Positions 22,601 to 25,700 of a DNA stretch of 25,700 bases are shown here, one piece after another. The translations under genes were made by a program, and so were the position numbers. The stretch comes from Silene noctiflora (lineage: Eukaryota; Streptophyta; Magnoliopsida; Caryophyllales; Caryophyllaceae). The notes beneath the pieces are model-generated. The model was not told the origin of the DNA and did not search any database. It saw only the letters and a program-made list of their open reading frames with translations. The stretch is from assembly GCA_009801015.1 (NCBI GenBank), contig VHZZ01001343.1, forward strand, positions 52,547 to 78,246. Reading direction: 5' to 3'. Within the stretch, counting starts at the first letter, position 1; the number at the start of each line of letters is the position of its first letter.

Positions 22601-23956
22601 AGAGTTCACAGAAAGGTTTAACTGTTTAAGTGAAAAAATTAAATGCAGAACAGAAAGAGTTTGTTCACCCAGAACAGATAGATAATCTTGATCCAACAGC
22701 GCATAAATACATTTAAGATTCTATGAATCCCAAGAATAACAAGATGTTCCAACTCAATTCCAAGGAAACATATAAAAATAAAAATTATAGAGATAATACC
22801 TTTTTGAATTTCACCACCACATCCCTTAAACATTTCCATCCACCAACTCGAAATCCAACTGAAGCCCCCACAATGCGACTCAAGGCCCATGCTACCAACC
22901 TTGCCACAAATCTGGGGTAATAGAAGAAACATAATCAGCCCGTGGTAAAACTAAATACCAAAAAAAAGACACCTCCAAGTGAGGAACTTATTCGATGCCA
23001 AAAAGAAAGGGTGCTTTTACACCCTTACTGCCTTACAGGCATTCAAAGTTGTCTTGAGGGGAAGACATCAATACACCACACTGATGTGTAATGCCCACCA
23101 TCCTTCAAAAACCAACTCCTCTCCAAAAATGGAGAAATTTGGAAGAAAAACCCTTTTCCCTCAAATAGTTTATCTCCTTTTCCATTGCTTCTCCTCTCAC
23201 TTCCCTCAGTAAACATCCAAAAGAGGACCTCCACATTAGGCATTCAAACTAAGTGTGAGATCATCCACGTATGCATTAAGCAATTATCTGCATTTGTCCC
23301 TTTATTTTTCCAATTCTGCGGAAAATAATAAATTTTCATCGTGAATCATCTACTAAAAACTTCTCTATGTTTCTTACGGAGTGCTAAGACTTGCATATTT
23401 TTGCGTCTAGTAGTCTACCACAGACAGGAGTTTTTGAGGTATTGGGCTAGCGTTGTCATCATAACATGCATTTGTTCCGTAACAAGTGTATGTAACTAAC
23501 AATCCACATTATCTATAATGATACAACGATGATCAGTCTTTGACCTTCATCTATATCAGCATCTAGAACATATCCACCTCATCGTCCCTCATTGAGTAAT
23601 GGCTCTTTGTTCATAATTGGAATCTATAAATCGTATTCTATAATACCCTAAATTCCGCAATTTCCTATAAATACTAGCAACACAAGTCAATCATTCGTCC
23701 AAATCACTACCTAATTACAAACCAAAAATAAACAAAAATGCAGTCAAAATTCAGCTCATTCGCAGCGACTGACTATGAAAACAAGCTGAAAATAACAAAT
23801 CGAATAGAAATAGAAAATGGATCAGCAAAAGAATAATTAAGAAAAACCGATCATATAAGTAACAAAAAAAAGGAAGAAAACTTACATGAAGATGACCCAT
23901 AAAATGATGGAAACGAAGAGAAAACGGAACAAAAACTTAGCCGGAGACGCTGCCAT
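4544..23956 (-). CDS. SABRE: SABRE/KINKY POLLEN-type bridge-like lipid transfer protein, 23 exons, complete
   Basis: Exons, 5' to 3' on the - strand: 23956-23886, 22911-22800, 22428-22150, 21748-21483, 20572-20359, 19614-19444, 19343-19266, 18856-18602, 18082-15983, 14674-12823, 12566-12469, 12054-11701, 11220-11102, 10452-10203, 9213-8989, 7618-7479, 6985-6913, 6653-6552, 6372-6208, 5966-5652, 5555-5388, 5204-4868, 4650-4544. This gives 2,616 aa, close to the roughly 2,600 aa I recall for Arabidopsis SABRE. Residues 8-34 are a hydrophobic anchor. The GFWDK-type motif is LPWWDEVRNYVHG at about 1274-1286, followed by RWPRYGVPR, the near-invariant FMVNVIEPQFNLHSEEANGR, a coiled-coil region at about 2010-2135 and RQLTITKARKLIRRHTKKF near the end. 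Known: relatives Fmp27, Hobbit and BLTP2 are rod-like lipid conduits anchored in the ER at plasma-membrane contacts; SABRE and KIP act in root-cell expansion, cell-plate orientation and pollen-tube or root-hair growth. I cannot say whether this is the SABRE or the KIP paralogue. Confidence 0.97.
4868..5204 (-). CDS. SABRE: SABRE exon 22
   Basis: 337 bases, acceptor ATGTAG, donor GTTTGT. It encodes GKKFKDK, a variable linker, then DGFVTSIRGLF and the strongly basic RQLTITKARKLIRRHTKKF, a likely membrane- or protein-contact patch conserved in plants. Confidence 0.93.
5388..5555 (-). CDS. SABRE: SABRE exon 21
   Basis: 168 bases in phase 0. It encodes VELLVTYEGSRFAVSDLRLL and the TGTWRRLFSRVKKHIIWGVL-like stretch found near the C-terminus of the family. 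Confidence 0.93.
5652..5966 (-). CDS. SABRE: SABRE exon 20
   Basis: 315 bases in phase 0. A variable, hydrophilic Ser/Lys-rich segment holds the short conserved word RRTSSFDKTWEE and ends KMMEFHNIKISQ, where the conserved fold resumes. Confidence 0.92.
6208..6372 (-). CDS. SABRE: SABRE exon 19
   Basis: 165 bases in phase 0. It begins EVWKVSTTAG, a conserved block, then runs into a Ser/Gly-rich disordered linker. Acceptor CATGCAG, donor GTGAGT. Confidence 0.92.
6552..6653 (-). CDS. SABRE: SABRE exon 18
   Basis: 102 bases in phase 0, encoding VEIYPLKIHLTETMYRMMWE and YLFPEEEQDSQRRQ, one of the best conserved plant blocks. The donor GTCAGT is less usual but keeps the frame. Confidence 0.93.
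6913..6985 (-). CDS. SABRE: SABRE exon 17
   Basis: 73 bases encoding RKVMLRVDAKQGTPKDGN, then LELFQ. Its first base completes the arginine codon begun in exon 16. It is too short for gene finders that rely on long open frames. Confidence 0.92.
6986..7478 (-). other. SABRE intron 16
   Basis: 493 bases. Apart from the 31-bp duplication near its 3' side I see nothing recognisable. Confidence 0.88.
7065..7126. repeat. 31-bp tandem duplication in intron 16
   Basis: Two diverged copies, each starting ggaat(t/c)aaaacatct, at 7065-7095 and 7096-7126. Confidence 0.85.
7479..7618 (-). CDS. SABRE: SABRE exon 16
   Basis: 140 bases ending in phase 2. It encodes IYDFDRDYKDVGVAKFTTKY, then NCLPNAKSDMLLSAW and PPPEWG, matching the conserved plant block. 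Acceptor TATATAG. Confidence 0.93.
7983..8570. repeat. Diverged tandem duplication, period about 295 bp
   Basis: Copy 1 begins aaggctgacatttagttcag at 7983 and copy 2 aaggctcacattcagttcag at 8278. Further matching words keep the same order: an atatagcttg word, ggcattct, gacacattttta-like then aaacc(g/a)gtag, aaatgtttcacc, and cagctcca-like words. Copies are well diverged, with small indels. No terminal inverted repeats were found, so this is called a local duplication and not an element. Confidence 0.7.
8573..8851. mobile_element. Tourist/PIF-Harbinger-like MITE in intron 15
   Basis: About 279 bp between 3-base direct repeats TCA (8570-8572 and 8852-8854). The left end GGGGTCGTTTAGTT pairs imperfectly with the right end, which reads GGTGGTGTTTGGTT on the other strand; similarity continues inward through ggaatggaatgg words on both sides. 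The GGGNNTGTTTGGTT type of end is characteristic of plant Tourist-like MITEs. TCA is an atypical target for this group (usually TTA or TAA), so the exact borders are less sure. No coding capacity. Confidence 0.65.
8989..9213 (-). CDS. SABRE: SABRE exon 15
   Basis: 225 bases in phase 0. It encodes the coiled-coil segment VQRLKNELGNVQKSRKEASA, then QKAAELRLMEKEKNKSP, then SYAMRISLQINKVVWSMLVD, one of the most conserved parts of the protein. Confidence 0.94.
9214..10202 (-). other. SABRE intron 14
   Basis: 989 bases. About 9705-10055 is a diverged two-copy duplication. The remainder is AT-rich and shows no element ends. Confidence 0.87.
9705..10055. repeat. Diverged tandem duplication in intron 14, period about 157-163 bp
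   Basis: Matching words recur in order: gtcatgag at 9738 and 9895; gtggaataagaaagcggcc near 9806 against atggaataagaagcaggcc near 9969; an aactaaa-type word then aaagaag near the end of each. The changing offset shows indels. Confidence 0.6.
10203..10452 (-). CDS. SABRE: SABRE exon 14
   Basis: 250 bases. It encodes KPRKSSLSFPS, an acidic EDEDDVEEEADEVV run, then GVEEVELAKIHLEQKEREKK of the coiled coil, ending CGRSTL. Two adjacent donors, GTGTGC and the GTGCCA two bases later, are possible; only the first keeps the frame into VQRLKNEL of exon 15. Confidence 0.92.
10453..11101 (-). other. SABRE intron 13
   Basis: 649 bases of unremarkable AT-rich sequence. No repeat or element end recognised. 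Confidence 0.88.
11102..11220 (-). CDS. SABRE: SABRE exon 13
   Basis: 119 bases ending in phase 2. It encodes VKPLKELTFNSHNITATMTS, then RQFQVMLDVLTNLLFSRPP, nearly identical to plant homologues. Acceptor CTGCAG, donor GTATGA. Confidence 0.94.
11300..11675. mobile_element. Unclassified interspersed repeat in intron 12, borders approximate
   Basis: Both ends carry GC-rich gcgcc, gcctt, gaggc and gtgcct words, for example gcctgggggg at 11301 and cgcgccttcgccttccacc at about 11595. The right side finishes cctcatgacttttaaaacc. AT-rich sequence lies between. From memory this texture recurs in unrelated plant introns as a moderately repetitive family, but I cannot name the family or prove the ends. 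Confidence 0.35.
11305..11334 (+). other. G-quadruplex-type G tract (G13-TT-G6-CT-G7)
   Basis: Three long G runs separated by two-base loops lie on the + strand, which is the template strand of the SABRE gene. The first run alone can supply two G tiers, so four-stranded folding is sterically possible. The run lengths may be unreliable because homopolymers are hard to sequence. Confidence 0.7.
11701..12054 (-). CDS. SABRE: SABRE exon 12
   Basis: 354 bases in phase 0. It encodes GRFLLAAVSGRVLARSFHSV, then HVAPTDVDPGAGLQWLPKIR, then GALLERVFMPCDMYFRYTRH. The first block is shared with animal and fungal relatives. Confidence 0.95.
12055..12468 (-). other. SABRE intron 11
   Basis: 414 bases with nothing recognisable apart from two copies of atatcttgacagaa (about 12359 and 12414). 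Confidence 0.85.
12469..12566 (-). CDS. SABRE: SABRE exon 11
   Basis: 98 bases. With the single G that ends exon 10 it encodes ANSLNMNDQEEGTRHF, then MVNVIEPQFNLHSEEAN, the near-invariant signature of the Fmp27/SABRE/BLTP2 family, split across the next junction. Confidence 0.95.
12823..14674 (-). CDS. SABRE: SABRE exon 10
   Basis: 1,852 bases, 617 codons plus one base. Begins ATPFQPQMRQDVYVGKWRKV, then the LPWWDEVRNYVHG motif, RWPRYGVPRIPRSGNLSLD, DDPAKGLTFKMSKLKFEM, LLAWQEAGRKNLEMTYVRSE and DDGYNVVIADNCQRVFVYGL. It ends in a Ser-rich variable linker just before the exon 11 signature. Confidence 0.95.
14756..14779 (+). repeat. Poly(G) run, about 24 bases
   Basis: An unbroken G homopolymer on the + strand, which is the template strand for SABRE; the pre-mRNA would carry poly(C). 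Length is probably approximate. Confidence 0.85.
15344..15420. repeat. Nested direct repeats in intron 9
   Basis: ctttggcttgaccgta occurs at 15344-15359 and again at 15405-15420 (61-base spacing). Between them ttctacttgaacacaaatac occurs twice, at 15361 and 15386 (25-base spacing). All copies are exact, suggesting a recent local slippage or repair event. Confidence 0.9.
15983..18082 (-). CDS. SABRE: SABRE exon 9
   Basis: 2,100 bases, exactly 700 codons, phase 0 at both ends. Begins GCSQSSHVFANNISSKGTAV, then LGELNLHLADEYQECLKESL-like sequence (here FGELNLH), and carries LITTWDWVIQGLDVHICMPY and DIEEEPMQGWLDEHYRLLKN. These are repeated beta-groove segments expected to line the lipid channel. 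Donor GTAAGA. Confidence 0.95.
18083..18601 (-). other. SABRE intron 8
   Basis: 519 bases, no repeats or element ends recognised. The exon 9 frame stays open a little way into it by chance. Confidence 0.87.
18602..18856 (-). CDS. SABRE: SABRE exon 8
   Basis: 255 bases in phase 0. It encodes PTSPVRAEFDVKLGGTQCNL, ILSRLEPWLRLHFAKKKK and a segment ending NMSGLPLFH, matching homologues. Confidence 0.94.
18857..19265 (-). other. SABRE intron 7
   Basis: 409 bases of AT-rich sequence with nothing recognisable. Confidence 0.86.
19266..19343 (-). CDS. SABRE: SABRE exon 7
   Basis: 78 bases, 26 codons in phase 0, encoding LLRDSDTSILEILRVSVGSS then VYIPLQ. Too short to show up as a long open frame; found through the splice phases and its fit between exons 6 and 8. 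Confidence 0.9.
19444..19614 (-). CDS. SABRE: SABRE exon 6
   Basis: 171 bases in phase 0. It encodes AAFSLPKLSVTFEHQGQG, then KGIQLKSIKSRSSEDVGEST and a segment ending DFSEIH. Confidence 0.93.
19615..20358 (-). other. SABRE intron 5
   Basis: 744 bases, with a short (AAAT)n run near 19727-19745 and a T run near 19889. No element ends seen. Confidence 0.86.
20359..20572 (-). CDS. SABRE: SABRE exon 5
   Basis: 214 bases. It encodes the C-terminal part of RESGIVVKNLDISCGEVSIN, then LNEELLQKRK and a variable stretch ending LSTILPEK. Acceptor AAACAG. Confidence 0.92.
20573..21482 (-). other. SABRE intron 4
   Basis: 910 bases. I looked for repeats and terminal structures and found none. Confidence 0.86.
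21483..21748 (-). CDS. SABRE: SABRE exon 4
   Basis: 266 bases ending in phase 2. It encodes TPKVSLEVKDLRVDISKDGN, then TKPSLFIKLFLSPIVAQVGE and ends LSLSCEFGHN. Confidence 0.93.
21749..22149 (-). other. SABRE intron 3
   Basis: 401 bases, plain AT-rich sequence. Confidence 0.86.
22150..22428 (-). CDS. SABRE: SABRE exon 3
   Basis: 279 bases in phase 0. It encodes GSIESVSVGEIRLSLRQSLV, then KLGAGFFSRDPKLQVLICDL and ends VTELALK. This is the chorein-like start of the lipid-transfer groove. Confidence 0.94.
22429..22799 (-). other. SABRE intron 2
   Basis: 371 bases with no recognisable feature. Confidence 0.86.
22800..22911 (-). CDS. SABRE: SABRE exon 2
   Basis: 112 bases encoding FVARLVAWALSRIVGASVGF, then RVGGWKCLRDVVVKFKK. 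It completes the membrane anchor and the first conserved block of the family. Confidence 0.94.
22912..23885 (-). other. SABRE intron 1
   Basis: 974 bases. Positions 23090-23215 are pyrimidine-rich on the + strand; otherwise nothing recognisable. As the first and a long intron it is a plausible place for enhancer-type elements, but no motif supports that. Confidence 0.87.
23886..23956 (-). CDS. SABRE: SABRE exon 1
   Basis: 71 bases encoding MAASPAKFLFRFLFVSIILW and VIF, almost the same start as Arabidopsis SABRE. The start codon sits in a good plant context (AATCATGGCA). Donor GTAAGT. This is the ER-type signal anchor. Confidence 0.94.
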
Positions 23957-24388
23957 GATTTTGAATCAATTATTCTGCGAAAAAAAGAAAAGAAAAAAAG
24001 AAAAAAGCGAGAGCATTTGACATGTGGTCAGCAGAAGATGAGGGTGAATTGAGGACGACGAAAGATGAGGATGATTAGAAGAAAAAGATGATGAAAATGA
24101 AGAAAATTAGGGATTTTGATCATTTTTTTTTGTTGTGAATTGTGTATTAAAAAAGGGGGGAATGAAAGATAGTCTACGAGGCGCGGAGATCGAAGAGATT
24201 AGTTATAAAGGAGAGAGGGAGAGAGACAATGGCAAAATGGCAAGGAAGGAAGGAGTCTCACTTCTGATCCGCGATGTGCTCTTTCCACACACTTCAACTA
24301 TTCCAACTTTTTGTTTTTGTTTTTCTTTTTACTTTTTTTTTTCGTTAAAAGCGTTAGTTATTTTCGAAGTATATATTTTATTGCCTAA
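23957..24388 (-). promoter_or_regulatory. SABRE leader and proximal promoter
   Basis: On the - strand this 432-base stretch is CT-rich, as plant leaders often are. A weak TATA-like TTTATAAC lies at about 24203-24210. A long T/C tract runs into CGCAG at 23979-23975, which is a good splice-acceptor candidate 18 bases before the start codon, so the leader may contain an intron. Neither the transcription start nor the leader donor can be fixed by eye. Confidence 0.4.
23970..24023 (-). CDS. Possible upstream ORF in the SABRE leader (17 codons)
   Basis: ATG at 24023 opens a frame of 17 codons, MSNALAFFFFSFLFFAE, ending at TAA 23972-23970, 13 bases before the main start. The peptide is mostly phenylalanine because it is read through the T/C tract. 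If the leader is spliced at the CGCAG acceptor the ORF would be removed, so it may be intronic. A conserved peptide is not implied. Confidence 0.25.
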   Translation of the reverse strand: MSNALAFFFFSFLFFAE

Positions 24389-24740
24389 GACCATCCCCAA
24401 GCAAGGTCAATTGCTTGGTCATGACCTTGCTTGGGTCATGCTAATTGTAATTAAGGTGAGTATTAGAATTGACCCAAGGGAAGGAGAGTCACAAATTGAC
24501 TCAAGTGGAAGCAAATTGACCCAATATGTGTCACAATGTGGTTGGTTTACATCATTAAAAAAATAATAATGGGTAATAATGGGTTGACAAATGTATTAAA
24601 TGGAGATAAATGATTGGGTTATTGACCTAGGTCGTGACTTTCTGCTTGGGAGAGTTTAAGTGGATCAAGGTCAATAAGGGGAGATTAAGGTCTAATATGC
24701 AATTGACCCGATTAACTTGACTTGTTGCTTGGGGATGGTC
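24389..24740. mobile_element. Tourist-like MITE, 352 bp, upstream of SABRE
   Basis: The ends are a perfect 16-bp inverted repeat: GACCATCCCCAAGCAA at 24389-24404, and its complement TTGCTTGGGGATGGTC at 24725-24740. TAA flanks both ends (24386-24388 and 24741-24743), the usual 3-base target duplication of PIF/Harbinger elements. There is no transposase. A second inverted pair lies within the left end: CAAGCAAGGTCA at 24398-24409 and TGACCTTGCTTG at 24422-24433. It lies 433 bases before the SABRE start codon, so it may touch the promoter. Confidence 0.85.
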
Positions 24741-24743
24741 TAA

Positions 24744-24931
24744 CATCAAATATGAAAACATCAATTAAATTCTCTCTATCACTAATTCTACTTCTTATCA
24801 TAATAAACAAACTTCTTCGATTATGTAGGGTAATTTTGGTGTTATATACTAAGTATTTAATTCACCAATTACAACTATTATTAATTAAATTATTGTCTTT
24901 CTTACAATTTTAATGTCTTTTTAGTTAATTA
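24744..24931. other. AT-rich spacer
   Basis: Nothing recognisable between the MITE and the putative Helitron end. Confidence 0.5.
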
Positions 24932-25085
24932 CTAGTTTGACACTGGTGCGTTGCAACGGGATAATTAACTTAATTGTAATGCTACATTTTATGTCTAATT
25001 GTTTGTTTACATATGATTAAAATATCTTTTTTCAAATAAAATAAAAGATAAAACATTTTGTTAATGAAAAAAAAAAGGTTGTAAG

Positions 25086-25620
25086 GCTTAATATTTATAA
25101 GTTATTGTTGTAATTGACGCGTCCGTTAATATAAACTCTTATTATAAGAGCTTTCTAAGACAATATTTGAGAGATTCAAAAGATCTTGGATTGATATTAA
25201 GTTCAATGATACTCTTATTTATAATCATGGAGTCACTCCATAATCTTTTGATTTTGGACCATTCAATGATAGCATTTTTTTACCACAAATATAATTATAT
25301 TATTTTTATAGTTATTTTTTTAGATAAACATATTATAATATCACTAATTTATAATCGTCTCTATAAATATTTACGTGCTTAATATTTATATGTTATTGCT
25401 TGTATTATCGCACTTGAGTCACTCAAAATATTTTGTGTTGATAAGTAAGTTTCAATGATAACTCTTATTTATAATCATGGATCACCGCACCTTATGATAA
25501 TCTTCTGATGTGGGATAATTCACCTCACCTTAAGATACTTGACAGACTCAAAAGATTTTGTGTTGATACCTAGGTTTCAATGATGACTCTTATTTATAAT
25601 CATGGATCACCTCACTGATA
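25086..25620. repeat. Diverged tandem repeats, units of about 125 bp and a longer compound unit
   Basis: The word ttcaatgat, then actcttatttataatcatgg, occurs at 25202, 25451 and 25576. The last two are 125 bases apart and the first two 249 apart, so one middle unit may have decayed. A second word, gcttaatatttata, recurs at 25086 and 25377. The repeats lie inside the putative right-hand Helitron. Confidence 0.7.
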
Positions 25621-25700
25621 CCCGTCGTAAGGTGTCAAAAATAAAATTTATAATACCTATTAAAACTAACTGAAGTTAGTAGTAACAGGGTCGAACCACA
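25616..25700. mobile_element. Possible edge of an LTR-retroelement fossil (truncated by the window)
   Basis: The last 85 bases, read on the - strand, start TGTGGTTCGACCCTG and continue with a TTTATTTTTGACACC-type stretch. I associate this combination with untranslated parts of Ty3-type plant retroelements. GGTTCGACCC also resembles a tRNA B-box, so a SINE is an alternative. Only an edge is visible; family and age cannot be given. Confidence 0.25.

Larger units (their letters stand above)
24932..25700 (-). mobile_element. Probable Helitron, 3' terminus at 24932, body running right
   Basis: Read on the - strand, the sequence ends in a degenerate hairpin (CCCGTTGCAACGCACCAG), a short spacer TGTCAAA, then CTAG at 24935-24932, followed by T. 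This is the layout of a plant Helitron 3' end. The body would extend right of 24932 and its 5' end was not found, so the right limit given is simply the window edge and nested DNA is possible. No Rep/helicase coding seen in the visible part. Confidence 0.5.

Noticed and set aside
24135-24566. A 143-codon + strand frame
   Set aside because: It runs from the SABRE promoter into the MITE, has no recognisable domain, and its hydrophobic part comes from a T-rich tract.
25680-25700. A tRNA B-box-like GGTTCGACCC at the right edge
   Set aside because: No A-box or cloverleaf could be found at the right distance, so it is not called a tRNA gene; it is left as a possible retroelement or SINE edge.
1-25700. 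Organellar insert, virus-derived gene or defence-type gene cluster
   Set aside because: I looked for plastid or mitochondrial gene blocks, capsid or polymerase motifs and receptor-type domains and recognised none apart from the doubtful retroelement edge at the far right.

Overview
This window is nuclear DNA from a flowering plant, most likely a eudicot. It is AT-rich, its introns are short with GT..AG borders, its spacers are full of transposon ends, and both genes have plant-type orthologues. I cannot fix the species. Some terminal-repeat sequences remind me of Caryophyllales genomes, but that is only an impression.

Layout, left to right. Positions 1-126 are a (TAA)n microsatellite inside what looks like the 3' end of a Helitron that runs off the left edge. 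Positions 127-1533 are spacer and promoter. Positions 1534-3540 (+ strand) hold a complete two-exon gene for a Pus1/TruA-family tRNA pseudouridine synthase of 638 aa, with a tandem-repeat acidic insertion between its two catalytic halves. Positions 3541-4543 are the tail-to-tail spacer. Positions 4544-23956 (- strand) are one very large gene that I could follow from start codon to stop codon through 23 exons, 7,851 coding bases and 2,616 aa. It is a plant SABRE/KINKY POLLEN protein, of the same family as yeast Fmp27, fly Hobbit and animal BLTP2, which are bridge-like lipid transfer proteins. All 22 introns are GT..AG and all reading phases join. Positions 23957-24388 are its leader and promoter. 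A 352-bp Tourist-like MITE lies at 24389-24740. From about 24932 to the right edge there is a probable second Helitron 3' end, diverged tandem repeats, and a retroelement-like scrap at the edge.

The two genes are convergent housekeeping genes with no evident shared pathway: one modifies RNA, the other is expected to move lipid at membrane contact sites. The variation is in the non-coding DNA: MITEs, local duplications inside introns, two long G tracts on the template strand of the big gene, and two Helitron-type termini that bracket the locus. I found no unknown multi-gene system. The points most worth a second look are the repeat-expanded insertion in the pseudouridine synthase, the G-rich template-strand tracts in two SABRE introns, the upstream ORF or leader intron of SABRE, and the paired Helitron ends.
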